Positions 11,708 to 23,301 of a stretch of DNA of 64,000 bases are shown one piece after another. Where the stretch lies: contig CM072513.1 in NCBI GenBank assembly GCA_036898135.1, positions 13,647,022-13,711,021 on the forward strand. The letters are read 5' to 3'. Position numbers and translations under genes: made by a program. Numbering within the stretch: position 1 is the first letter of the stretch; every line of letters starts with the position of its first letter. The notes beneath the pieces were generated by a model, which was not told the DNA's origin, searched no databases, and was given only the letters and a program-made list of their open reading frames with translations. Origin of the DNA: Oncomelania hupensis. Taxonomy: Eukaryota > Mollusca > Gastropoda > Littorinimorpha > Pomatiopsidae.

Positions 11708-11771
11708 TTACATTACATTACATGATTATTGCTTTAGGTCCAGCGGACTCTTCCGAGCCAAATCAGGACCA
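11708..11771 (-). mobile_element. Minimal RepA insertion (64 bp)
   Basis: Only the last 64 bp of RepA are present: foldback GGTCC...GGACC (11737-11770) plus the (TGTAA)n tail. A perfect 13-bp target duplication ACACTCACAGACA flanks it (11695-11707 and 11772-11784), so it inserted on its own. Confidence 0.85.
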
Positions 11772-11811
11772 ACACTCACAGACAGAAACACCACACAATA
11801 TACTACTACAA

Positions 11812-11920
11812 TGCGCATGCACTCACGCACACACATGCACTCACACACACATACACACACATATAACACCCACACACACGCGCGCGCGCTCACACACACA
11901 CACACACACTCCACACGCGC
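11812..11920. repeat. (CA)n/(CG)-containing microsatellite
   Basis: Imperfect CA tract with a CGCGCGCG block near 11880. Confidence 0.85.
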
Positions 11921-11929
11921 TCATCGCTT

Positions 11930-12650
11930 AACGTTAGCAGAAAAAAGACATTACTTAAAGTTACAGTTAATTAATATTTTATGCTTGCCGAAAAAGCCAT
12001 CGAATGAGAGGAATTAACTGAAAGAAATGACTTCAGGGAATTGGGAAAGTTGAAATCAAAGCAGCGGATAGGATGAGCTGAACTGAGGTTTATTTTAAAG
12101 CAAACATTCTGAGAATACATAAAATGCAAAAACGCACGTCACGCCGTGCTCATTTAGAAGTGAGAGCATACTTTATAATCTTAGGCAGGGCACATTTGAC
12201 AGAAAGTAGCCTAGCAACAAACAGTTACATAGAAGGGAACAAAATGAAGATGTAAGCACGCCAGCCACCAGCAAGCTTAGGTAGAGGAAGGGTTTGGAAA
12301 CATTCTTTTCATTGAAAAGTAGATTTCAGTAAGACTGTAATACTTTGTAGATTAAAACAATTGCAATTTTGACTCGTGTTGCCGATTAAAATGATAATAA
12401 ATTATGAAATAGTAGATAGAATTGCCTGAAGTGTTGCAGGTACACTCATTATTATCATATGGTTATTCACTAAACATTGAACACATGTCGCCGAGCTCAA
12501 TGTTGGACTACCGAGGTTACACTTTATACACGCCCATAATCAAATCTAGCAGTTCAGACCAAAACCACAATTTATATGAAAAGTTCATCTGAATGTTCCA
12601 AACCTTTGTCATCTTGTTACATCCAAACAACATTTTCTTATCCACAACCA
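11930..12650. other. Unassigned AT-rich sequence
   Basis: Nothing recognised. Confidence 0.35.
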
Positions 12651-12657
12651 AATCATC

Positions 12658-13243
12658 GTTGGGGTGCCGGGGGTTTCAGTATAAATAGTATCCCCACTTT
12701 CTGGAAATTTAGTGCTTTAAATTCCCACTGTCGCTGTCTTTCTCCTTTGTTCTTTCTCATTCCTACTCTGTTCTATCAATCTACTATACTATCTTCTTCT
12801 TCACTAGACCAGTCACCTAACTTTTTTATTGACTCTTCCGGTACAATACTCCTCATTTGTGTATGAGGTCTGTTGGATCAGCTTGGGAATATTGGACGCG
12901 TTCTGCCAAATGGTCACTGGGGCTTCCTATGATGTTATTATTTAGCATTGTAGGCATTTTATATGTATGTGTTTTGTTGATATTGTATAATGATGTTTGT
13001 ATTCCATTTGATTTTTGTAAACTGGGGTTCGATAAATTAGAGTAAATCCTCAGCGTCCCCTGCGTAGGATGTCTTTATTGTAAAGTGACCGGCAGGTAGA
13101 TTGCCTTCAATGTTACCACTAGGGTTGTTTCGGCAGATCTTTTATGCGGATCAGGGGCGAGTCCTCTTTCACTTCTCTGGTCCTAATTTGGCTCGGAAGA
13201 GTCCGCTGGACCTAAAGCAATAACCATGTAATGTAATGTAATC
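12658..13243 (+). mobile_element. RepA copy 2, full length, uninterrupted
   Basis: The clearest copy, about 586 bp on the plus strand. It has a 5' GTTGGGGTGCCGGGGGTTTC followed by TATAAATAG, a pyrimidine-rich leader, and a small frame (12857-13045) with RSVGSAWEYWT and a hydrophobic stretch. The 3' foldback GGTCC...GGACC is at about 13179-13213, with the tail (TGTAA)3. Flanks share an imperfect repeat ACAACCAA(A)TC on both sides, a likely eroded target duplication. No tRNA-type A or B boxes are seen. Confidence 0.82.
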
Positions 13244-13249
13244 AACAAC

Positions 13250-14020
13250 CAATCTAACACTAGGCACACCCGCCTAAACATGATCGTGATAAACAATATT
13301 TGATGCAACACCTTTGCAACGTCAACATCAAGCATCCATTGGCTTTTCTTTCTGTCCAGCGGCATAAGCCAGTGATCACTTTTTTGGAGAAATCCTATTT
13401 GATCTCCCGTCCTTTCTTTGTGTTAAAAGCACTTTTAGTTCTAGTTTTTCTTTTAAAAGTACATTTAGTTCTATTTTTTCCAGTTATTTTTATCAAATAA
13501 CCAAACACGAGAGCCCAGCGACAGGCACGCCGAGTCCACAGTAACGACAAAACGACAAACGCCGGTTTACTTCATGTCGTAATCGAGAGTTTTTGTGATC
13601 ACATTCATATAAATACTAGTAAATACCCTTCGAACGACAGTTTTGTGCTCTAACTCGGCATGTTCAAAAGATTTCAATGATCACTTCTTCACATTTAGAC
13701 ACGATATTGAAATCATTTGGATAATAAGAAATGCGACATGACGAACACTTGGATATAATATAAATGCGCAAAGAACATACCCAACTCCCTTAAAATAGGA
13801 AACACCTCTCTACACTTTGTGGCCAACCAATTAGGGAACGCTAAATGACCCAGGGTGAGAGAGTGGAGGGAGAGGGGAGGGAGGGAGCAAATTTTGCATA
13901 CAATGCCAAAATAAAGGCAAAACAGGAAATAAAAATGTCAGCAATATTTCCTTGTTTTCAAACACTAGTGAAAAATTGGAATCCAAAGCAACACAAAGCG
14001 CACACGCCTTACGAACACAC
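13250..14020. other. Unassigned sequence
   Basis: No gene supported. A purine tract at 13855-13887 is the only low-complexity feature. Confidence 0.35.
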
Positions 14021-14021
14021 A

Positions 14022-14025
14022 CACA

Positions 14026-14068
<43 letters not shown>

Positions 14069-14080
14069 GCACGCACGCCC
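14022..14080. repeat. (CA)n microsatellite
   Basis: Long CA tract ending in CGCACGCACG. Confidence 0.9.
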
Positions 14081-14185
14081 AGCCGAGGTTACACAGTATT
14101 ATCATGACTTTCCCGAAACGCCACCTACGTTGTGCTGACAATGGGTCATATTTCGTCCCCATTTTTAAGTACTTTGAAGTGTTCG

Positions 14186-14217
14186 AACCCTAACCCTAAC
14201 CCAGCCCTTACCCTAAC
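14186..14217. repeat. Short interstitial telomere-like repeat
   Basis: CCCTAACCCTAACCC followed by a degenerate CCTTACCCTAAC gives about three to four units of the metazoan telomere hexamer on the complementary strand. Confidence 0.6.
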
Positions 14218-14319
14218 GGATCATTGTTCTGACGTCAAAACAAGTAGGCATGTCAATACAAGTTATGTAGATGTTCACTGATTTGTCCAGATAATACTGT
14301 GTAAACAAGGACGCATTCA

Positions 14320-14385
14320 CGCACGTATTCACACACAAACACAAACACACACACACACATATGTAACACACCGAGATTCTCTCTC

Positions 14386-14430
<45 letters not shown>
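14320..14430. repeat. (CA)n and (CT)n microsatellites
   Basis: A CA tract (about 14325-14362) followed by a CT tract (about 14377-14427). Confidence 0.9.
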
Positions 14431-14548
14431 ACCCACCCTTGACTGTGAATGATGGGAGCTGGTAGTGCGCTAGTTACCTAGACACAGAGAAAGACAAACG
14501 ATGGACAACTGCACTGGCTTTCTTATTTTTCGAGGTTCTCAAATCTCG

Positions 14549-15151
14549 AACCTAGGTTCTTTTGTCCAAATAGTTTAGAAACCTAGGTTTCTTTGTCCAA
14601 ATGGTTTAGAAACCTAGGTTCCTTTGTCCAAATGGTTTAGAAACCTAGGTTTCTTTGTCCAAATGGTTTAAAAACCTAGGTTTCTTTGTCCAAATGGTTT
14701 AGAAACCTAGGTTTCTTTGTCCAAATGGTTTAGAAACCTAGGTTCTTTTGTCCAAATGGTTTAGAAACCTAGGTTTCTTTGTCCAAATGGTTTAAAAACC
14801 TAGGTTTCTTTGTCCAAATGGTTTAGTAACCTAGGTTCTTTTGTCCAAATGGTTTAAAAACCTAGGTTTCTTTGTCCAAATGGTTTAAAAACCTAGGTTT
14901 CTTTGTCCAAATGGTTTAGTAACCTAGGTTCTTTTGTCCAAATGGTTTAAAAACCTAGGTGTCTTTGTCCAAATGGTTTAAAAACCTAGGTTTCTTTGTC
15001 CAAATGGTTTAGTAACCTAGGTTCTTTTGTCCAAATGGTTTAGAAACCTAGGTGTCTTTGTCCAAATGGTTTAAAAACCTAGGTTTCTTTGTCGAAATGG
15101 TTTAGAAACCTAGGTTCTTTTGTCCAAATGGTTTAGAAACCTAGGTTTGAA
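14549..15151. repeat. 31-bp minisatellite, about 19 units
   Basis: The unit contains the perfect 12-bp palindrome AAACCTAGGTTT plus CTTTGTCCAAATGGTTTAG. Units differ by single substitutions or loss of one T. There are no unique spacers, so it is not a CRISPR array. Confidence 0.95.
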
Positions 15152-15154
15152 ATC

Positions 15155-16590
15155 TTATAACCTTAATTTAAAAAAAAAAGGTTCCTCAACCTCCGAGAAC
15201 CTTCTAATTATAAGACAGGCCTTGAGGCGCATGGTCAGACGCCCAATTCCCCAAATACACGCATCGTCACACCAAAAGAACAAACAGTGTAGATACCCTT
15301 AACCAATAGGGAACGCGATGACAATAATAGCTCTCTGAAGATGCAGTGGCGTGAACGGAAGCCGCTTAATCTAACGAGTTCTATCATATTAACCTTTAGT
15401 TTAAAGTCTCCTTTCTCTGAGGGGAAAAGTGTTCCAACTTACTGTAATGAAATTACTTCCAGCTCAACGCTATTGATCGAGGACCATTAGGTTGGGATAG
15501 ACGAGAGGAAATGTCAGCAAGGGTAGGCTTTTGTTCTGTTTTCACTGTAAAAAGGCTGTTATCTGCGTCGTCCTTCTTCCCTCACTGGAACCGACTGCAC
15601 TGAACACGGGTCTGATTAAAGGGAGATGTGGATGTTCGTTACGGGTTTAACTCAATTAACGTCTTTTCACCGAAATGATTTTAGGCTAGATTGTGCATGT
15701 GTGGAGTGGTGGTGAAGGTGGTGATGATGGTGGTGGTGATGATGAGGGAGGGGACCTTACTATGATGCACAACCACAGAGATGTTCCATCTAGGTGAAAA
15801 ATCCACTAGCACTTGGTCTAAATTGGGTGGAACAATAAATATCTCAGTAAAATCGTCGTTCCATCGTTCCAAACACGAGAGCTGCTGCACTGTACATGCA
15901 CAATAAGATCAGATAACAGAAGAAAAGGAGATAAAGATTGAACACTTCTGTGACAGTTCTCTGAGTATGTGTGTATGATTAAGCATGCGTATGTATGATA
16001 TTATCTTTGTGACAGTCTCAAGTTATTTTAGCAATGACGAGAGTACATTGTAAGAGATCTCAATCTTAAAAGGGGAATAAAACGCAGCAAGCTAAACCAA
16101 CATTGCTGTCAATACATGCAATTCGCTAAACTGCTTTTTGAGCAGTAAATAGCCAACTGAGCAGTACGTGTATCAGTAATGATCGGGCATTAACACCCTT
16201 TCAATGGGATGAACCACGAAGAACGGCTTCCTCAACACTGAGGAGCGTTGTGAAGAAGAACTAGAACTATCATTTATATTGTACAAAGAAAGAGCGTTTC
16301 CGCCTCTCATTTATAGGCTTATCTTTACAGCGGGATACAGACGTATCTCACTTGAAGAGAGGGATCTCCGCCGGTCCTCGCCTTGTTGTTCCCAAGGCGC
16401 TCCGGAACTATGGTCTATTAGTCTACAGAGTACAAAAACCTTTGTTGGAATTTAACATCATTTTGGGAAAGTGCGCTGGTCAAAGTGAGGTTTCTAAGTA
16501 TGTAATAACACTTTTGGCCAAAGAAATAAAACCAAACAAAACAAGTGCTGGATCCTTACGGGTGCAGAGTTCCCTCGCGTGCTCTCTCTC
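15155..16590. other. Unassigned sequence
   Basis: No gene recognised. A short GGTGGTGATGATGG tract lies at 15705-15750. Confidence 0.35.
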
Positions 16591-16592
16591 TC

Positions 16593-16596
<4 letters not shown>

Positions 16597-16647
<51 letters not shown>

Positions 16648-16660
16648 TACACACACACTA
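16597..16660. repeat. (CA)n microsatellite
   Basis: Near-pure CA tract. Confidence 0.9.
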
Positions 16661-16669
16661 ACTAAATAC

Positions 16670-17225
16670 CACGTTTCAAAGAAATCCTTCCAATAGTTTC
16701 AGAGAAAAGTGTGCAAAATAAATAAATTAATGAAAACAAAAATAGTAGATCACCACGATGGCGTCACTCGATATGCGTAAGTTTCGAATAAGGCTCAGGG
16801 CATCTGTACACTCTCATTCCGTATCAAGTTTAAAGGAAAGTTTGTTTTTTGTTTTGTTTTGTTTTTTTAAGTGACGTCATCATGATTACGTCACTCGATT
16901 ATCATAATTTTGGTTTTACGTTGGAGGCCATAGGTTAAGTCTATGTATATACGAATTTGGAACCAAATCCCTCCAATAGTATGAGAGAAAATAGGATTTA
17001 AAAAAAATATGACGTCGTCATGATGACGTCACGCAATATGCCATCGTTTTCTGTATGGCTCAAGGCATCTGAACACTCTAATTACCTACGAAGTTTAAAA
17101 AACTAACATTAAGGTTAAGAAAAATTACGTTACGATGATTACGTCACTCTATTTGCATAAGTTTGGTTTAATCTTAAAGTCACAAATAAAGTCTAAGTAC
17201 ATACCAAACTTGAACCAAATCCTTA
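16670..17225 (+). repeat. Diverged tandem repeat with CRE-like sites
   Basis: Segments with ACCAAATCCYTCCAATAG and GATGACGTCACNCNATATGC recur at about 16680, 16960 and 17207, and at 16755, 16870, 17010-17035 and 17140. This implies a diverged repeat of roughly 250-280 bp. Several TGACGTCA palindromes or near-matches occur (about 16871 and 17025). It probably derives from a transposon I cannot name. Confidence 0.55.
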
Positions 17226-17519
17226 ACAGCCGCCATCTTGACTTTGTCTTTAGAAGACGCTGCGAAGTTTTCTTGTTTATTTAGAATCGCAGTCTCTCAG
17301 CCTTACCAATACAAGTTGTGGCTCCATACAAATCTTGCCCAGTGAGGTCGAAGTGGTTGCAACAACTGTTCAGTAGTTTTGGACGGGGGAGAGGGGAGGG
17401 AAGGGCTTTATGCCGTTAGGTCTTACGTTTGGCCAGCGCCCAGAGTAGCTGTTTGAGGTGTAATGTGCGATATACAACAATAAGAGCAATTCATTAGGAA
17501 CTCTGTTTATGTCTGTCAC

Positions 17520-17528
<9 letters not shown>

Positions 17529-17584
<56 letters not shown>

Positions 17585-18203
17585 GTCATTGCCTGGGATA
17601 GTTAGTTATTTATTCATTGCTTACAGGGTCCAGCGGACTGCAAAGAGCCGAATCAGGACCACAAAATCAAGACCACAACTTCGCTGAAAGAGGACTCACT
17701 CCTGATCCGCATAAAAGATCTGCCGAAACAACCCTAGTGGTAACACTGAAGGCACTCCACCAGCCGGTCACTTTACAATAAAGACATCCCATGCAGGCGA
17801 CGCTGAGGCTATACTCTAATTTATCGAACAAAAACAAAATAGAATACAAACATCATTACAAAATATCAACAAAACACATATATATAAAATGCCTACATTG
17901 CCAAATAATAACATCATAGGAAGCCCTAGTGACCATCTGGCAGAAAGCGTCCAATATTCCAAGCTGACCCAACAGACCTCACACACACACACAGGAGTTT
18001 TGTCCCGGAAGAGTTTTCAAGAAAAAAGATAGGTGACTGGTTTAGCGAAGAAGAAGATAGTATAGTAGATTGATAGAACAGAGTAGGAATGAGAAAGAAC
18101 AAAGGAGAAAGACAGCGACAATGTGAATTTAAAGCACTAAATTTCCAGAAAGCGGGGATACTATTTATACTGAAACCTCCGGCACCCCCAATGCCGGGGA
18201 GGC
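17529..18203 (-). mobile_element. RepA copy 3 with (GA)n tail
   Basis: The minus-strand 5' end is at about 18200 (GGGGGTGCCGGAGGTTTC, TATAAATA). The 3' foldback is at 17626-17660, after which the tail on the minus strand is a GA tract (17523-17580 on the plus strand reads CT). The 8-bp CACTCTCT at 17521-17528 and 18204-18211 is a plausible target duplication. The 3' core is the subfamily with GGACTGCAAAGAGCC in place of GGACTCTTCCGAGCC. Confidence 0.78.
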
Positions 18204-18210
18204 CACTCTC

Positions 18211-18526
18211 TATTTCACACTGTCACAGTATAGCCAGCCTTCTGTGTAAAGGGTTATAAGCGTATCTGAATGCTATTATCTAACCAAAACAACGTATGAG
18301 CTTTATATTATTCATATTTTTGCCTTCTGCGCAAAAGAGAAAGATTGTAAAAAGTCATTAAACTAAATCATGCTTCATCTTGTGTAGCCTGTAAGATTTG
18401 ATTTGAGCGCTTTCTTGACCTAGCCATCGCGTGATGGTTGTATGTTATTAACTTGTCTTGAATCACTCTCGTGTTTCATAAAATTGTACAAACTTTATCT
18501 CGCGATTGCATCGCGCGCGCAATCGT

Positions 18527-18535
<9 letters not shown>
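18211..18535. other. Unassigned sequence
   Basis: Nothing recognised. Confidence 0.35.
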
Positions 18536-18557
<22 letters not shown>

Positions 18558-18586
18558 ACACACACACACCCACACACACACACATG
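18531..18586. repeat. (CA)n microsatellite
   Basis: CA tract with GCGCGC at its start. Confidence 0.9.
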
Positions 18587-18869
18587 AGAATCTTCTTCTT
18601 CTTCGAAAGACTGCAAGTGGATCAAAGTCATTACACTAAATGTCCCATTATGCGAGATAAAAGTATTTTCCACGAAAGGGCACTGTCCTCGATTGTTCGG
18701 GCGTGATGAAAGCTTCCCAAATAAGGTCACACGTACGTCACATGTACGTCACACTTACTCCCTAGACATCGATGTTCCTGCGCAAAAACTGCGAGAAATC
18801 ACCCTAGCACAAAACATATTCCCGCAACCCAGCATGCATCTGTTGCATCAGTGTAACTTTACAGGCTGC

Positions 18870-18946
18870 GTGCTGCGTTGGCTCAGTGGTAAAACGCGCG
18901 CCTAGCCATGTGTGCACGGGATCGATTCCCGCAAAAGTCAACGTAA
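18870..18946 (+). mobile_element. tRNA-like SINE head or tRNA pseudogene
   Basis: An A box TGGCTCAGTGG and a B box GGGATCGATTCCCG are spaced as in a tRNA. The acceptor and anticodon arms do not pair well, so a working tRNA is unlikely. Confidence 0.55.
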
Positions 18947-18949
18947 CGT

Positions 18950-19855
18950 TATGGCAGGAAAACGATCACACTACTTGCATGTAACGAGTCTTAATAGTTC
19001 CCCACCAATGGCCCAGTCGGTACATTACAATCTCCGGTCGTTTCTTTCAAAATATCGGTCTTGGGCTCAATACAGCTTAATGCTGTACCTCAAATGTAGC
19101 TTGTAAACGTTGTTCATTCCGCTTCTTTTCTGTAGGGGGTTCAGCTAGATAGTTTTTAATGGTGCACTTACAATAACTTATTTTAAACTTCTGCTGTTGG
19201 GAATTTATCTTCGAGTAAATTAATTCTTCAATGTTAAATTATGAGGCGAGTTCTATAATACGTGCAGTGGTACACCTAGACTTCTCCTTTCAACTTCTGT
19301 GTGTGGGAACTTGAGTCAATAGGTCTGCCTCTCAATGTTGATTGTGCCAGTCATCCGCTTCCAATTCTGCACGGCACTGGCATTTGGTATTATTAGTATT
19401 ATTACATAACTCATTCATGTTTTCATGTCTAAGTTTTATCATTTTTCAATCATGTATGCTTTATTTCCAAGCTGTATTCGTGTACAATATTGTTTTGTGG
19501 AATTTTCTCCCTTTTACATCTGCCTATTGTGACTCCAGAAAAGTCGATTATAACTTTGTGCTTTGATGTTTGTGTAAGAGGTATTCCTCTCCTCCTTCCC
19601 CCACCGTCCTCACTTATGTCACTAGTTCAGTCTTGTTGTCCATTTTGTCCCTGTTCAATCTTGTACGTGTGGACCTCTCCCCAGCTCCTGCCTGTGCTCA
19701 TTTCAACAGGTATATACTTTTCATTCTTCTTCTTCTTCTTTTTCTTTTTCTTCAGAACGGTCTTCTTTACTTAGGTATGAGATTTTCCAGATCACCCAAG
19801 GCCTCTGTTTACGTCAACGTCTGATGTATAATCATTTGTATTTGAGAGTGTGTGT
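18950..19855. other. Unassigned sequence
   Basis: No gene supported. A CTT tract lies at 19727-19752. Confidence 0.35.
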
Positions 19856-19879
19856 AGTCTACAGATCGCCGAACCTGAT

Positions 19880-20080
<201 letters not shown>

Positions 20081-20293
20081 ATTTATTTTTAAATTGTTGT
20101 TGTTATAGCCAGAAGAGCAGAGTATGTAGTGGGCAAGCGTAGTACGACGGTGCCGGACGAAGCACCAAAATAGCGGTTGGTCATTTGTACGCCATGTACA
20201 CTGTAGCCTCGTTTGAAACAAAGCGTTTGCCATCTTTGTTCTCTTTTTAGCAGCTTTATTTCTATCGAAGATAAATGCTTCTCTTTGTATAAA

Positions 20294-21262
20294 GATGTGG
20301 AATGTTGGAATGTAGGGTGCCATAGCAATAGAGATGTGGAATGTTGCAGTGTAGGGTGCCATAGCAATAAAGATGTGGAATGTTGGAGTGTAGGGTGCCA
20401 TAGCAATAGAGATGTGGAATGTTGGAATGTAGGGTGCCATAGCAATAGAGATGTGGAATGTTGGAGTGTAGAGTGCCATAGCAATAGAGATGTGCAATGT
20501 TACAGTGTAGGGTGCCATAGCAATAGAGATGTTGCAGTGTAGGGTGCCATAGCAATAGAGATGTGGAATGTTGCAGTGTACGGTGCCATAGCAATAGAGA
20601 TGTGGAATGTTGCAGTGTACGGTGCCATAGCAATAGAGATGTGGAATGTTGCAGTGTACGGTGCCATAGCAATAGAGATGTGGAATGTTGCAGTGTACGG
20701 TGCCATAGCAATAGAGATGTGGAATGTTGGAATGTAGGGTGCCATAGCAATAGAGATGTGGAATGTTGGAGTGTAGAGTGCCATAGCAATAGAGATGTGG
20801 AATGTTGCAGTGTAGGGTGCCATAGCAATAGAGATGTGGAATGTTGCAGTGTAGGGTGCCATAGCAATAGAGATGTTGCAGTGTAGGGTGCCATAGCAAT
20901 AGAGATGTGGAATGTTGCAGTGTAGGGTGCCATAGCAATAGAGATGTGGGATGTTGCAGTGTAGGATGCCATAGCAATAGAGATGTGGAATGTTGCAGTG
21001 TACGGTGCCATAGCAATAGAGATGTGCAATGTTGCAGTGTACGGTGCCATAGCAATAGAGATGTGGAATGTTGCAGTGTACGGTGCCATAGCAATAGAGA
21101 TGTGCAATGTTGCAGTGTAGGGTGCCATAGCAATAGAGATGTGGAATGTTGGAGTGTAGGGTGCCATAGCAATAGAGATGTGGAATGTTGGAGTGTACGG
21201 TGCCATAGCAATAGAGATGTGGAATGTTGCAGTGTAGGGTGCCATAGCAATAGAGAGACTAG
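20294..21262. repeat. 39-bp minisatellite, about 25 units
   Basis: The unit is AGAGATGTGGAATGTTGCAG followed by TGTAGGGTGCCATAGCAAT. The unit length, 13 codons, keeps several frames open on both strands and makes spurious proteins of over 300 residues. Two shortened units (about 20527 and 20872) lie 345 bp apart in similar neighbour order, so part of the array was copied as a higher-order block. Confidence 0.95.
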
Positions 21263-21684
21263 AGAGCTTATGATTTGATTTGATTTTGCATTTTGTTGAT
21301 GTAATCTACGTCTGTATGAATTCTTTCTTCCAGATAATAAAGTAGTACTGTTTTAATTTGTATTGCACTCTATTACATTGTAATGTATTGCATTGTAATG
21401 TGTAGGGAGGAATTGTTGCCATTGTCTTTGTTTCCATGTTAATGTGTCTATTATGCATGCCCAGCACCATTCCTAACATAGGCTGCGGGCTTAGCAATAT
21501 TGGAGCAATATTCAATTAAACTGGACAAATCTTTATTACCCAAGAAAGGACTGGCCACATCAAACGACAGCGAACAATAACAAAAGACTGTTAATGGGTG
21601 TAAAGATGCATGGCGGGCGCACCGAAATGGCAGAGTGAATTCCACCTATTGACAGCTCTGTTGGGGGACGGGAACAGCCCAGCA
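21263..21684. other. Unassigned sequence
   Basis: Nothing recognised, apart from a run of ATTGTAATGTATTGCATTG repeats near 21370. Confidence 0.35.
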
Positions 21685-21687
21685 GCT

Positions 21688-21755
21688 AGAACGTCATGCA
21701 GTGAATGTTAATATTGTCCAATCTCATCGTCATGCAGTGAATGTTAATATTGTAA
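21688..21755. repeat. 36-bp minisatellite, left part
   Basis: Two units of AACGTCATGCAGTGAATGTT plus AATATTGTCCAATCTC. The array resumes at 23056 after a LINE insertion. Confidence 0.9.
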
Positions 21756-23055
21756 ATACCAGGGGATCGGATATTTCATTAATTTGGATACCTAGCCATT
21801 TACATATATTAGGAAATAAAATTGTTGACCACTTAGCAAAGAGTGCTGCATCTTCAGATGAATCCATTAAATTATTTTTCAACTTGACAACAAATGAAAT
21901 TAACAATCAAATAAAACGATGTGCTTGGAATCAGTGGAATGAGCAATACAAGCAAGAGGTCATTGAAAAACATTACTTGGATAATTTACCAGTATCACAA
22001 AATGTTATATCTATTTCAAACTCTTTTCAAATTAACAGTTTATTTCACAGAATAAGGCTAAATGCTTGGCGTGCTCGTTTCATAAATCCTCCAGTACTTT
22101 GTAATTGTGGTAGCATATTTAATGTAAATCACTTAATATATTTGAATGTCAAAAAAATTATAACCATTTTCAGCCTTTACTCATTATATTAAATAAATTA
22201 AAACTACCTATCGCAATTTCAAGTATTGTATATCCAGAAGAACATTCTGATTGGTCATTGAGCTTAATGCTCATAGATTTAATTAGAAGTAATGAATTAT
22301 TCAATTTCTTCTAATGTTTTGTTTGTTTGTGCATAGATTTCTTTAAGTCATGAATTTTTCAATTTCTTCTAATGGTTTGGTTGTGTTTTTTGTTTTAATT
22401 TTTTACAATTAGTCTAGAACCTTTTTTTTTCTTTTTTTTCTTTTTTAATTTAATTTTTTGTACCTATTTTATTTAATTAAGCATTATTAGTTTCAATAAA
22501 TATTTATTAATTATTTATTTTGGTTTGGGAGTGGAGGGAAGGTGGAGGGGGGAATTATTTATTAATTTGTTTTAATTTTTGAGGATTTTTTGTGTGTTTG
22601 TGTGTGTTTATTTTTTTTTAATAAGTTCTTTTTAATACATAATTACTATTATTATTATTTTATTATTTTTAATTTTATTATTATTCCTATTATAATTTTA
22701 TTTTAAAATTAATAAAAAAAATTATTTATTTATTTTTTTTTTTTTGCCAAACTTTAATTTTCTGTAAGACGTAAAAATGACATTTATAAATACTTCGTTC
22801 TTCACAGGTGAAGTTGAACGGTTCCACTGTTTATTTATTTATTTAAAAAAAATTGTTTCTTAATGTGAACTAATTATTATAAGCAAATGTATGTTGTTAC
22901 AAATTTATGTGTATGTTAGTAGTATAATAATGTTTATGGTTTCATAATGTGGAAAATATCTATGATGTGCGCATGGTAAATTTTGTAATTTGTTTATGTT
23001 ACATCAGTACAACTTATGTTAATCTGATGAATAAAATTTGATACAACAACAACAA
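21756..23055 (+). mobile_element. 5'-truncated I-clade LINE with RNase H
   Basis: The frame from 21757 encodes the end of an RNase H domain (SLIWIPSHLHILGNKIVDHLAK, with the catalytic-region His and Asp) and a conserved C-terminal region ending in a Cys/His knuckle (CNCGSIFNVNHLIY). A one-base shift near 22138 breaks the frame just before the final Cys; in the shifted frame coding similarity continues to a stop near 22314. An AT-rich 3' UTR follows and ends GATGAATAAAATTTGATA(CAA)n. The element sits inside the 36-bp minisatellite, with GTTAATATTGT on both sides as target duplication. The 3' end is repeated at 49396-49443. Confidence 0.88.
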
Positions 23056-23226
23056 GTTAATATTGTCCAATCTCAACGTCATGCAGTGAATGTTAATATT
23101 GTCCAATCTCAACGTCATGCAGTGAATGTTAATATTCTCCAATCTCAACGTCACGCAGTGAATGTTAATATTCCCCAATCTCAACGTCATGCAGTGAATG
23201 TTAATATTCTTCAATCTCAACGTCTG
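23056..23226. repeat. 36-bp minisatellite, right part
   Basis: About five more units of the same array as 21688-21755, with small substitutions (GTCC, CTCC, CCCC, CTTC). Confidence 0.92.
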
Positions 23227-23301
23227 CCCAGTCAAAATTCAACCCCTCTGCTGGCGCTTATTAATGTAGTTGAAGTCGTTCTGAAAACAGTAGCGGTACG
23301 A

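Noticed and set aside
14186..14217. True telomere or chromosome end
   Set aside because: Only three to four degenerate units, with ordinary sequence on both sides.
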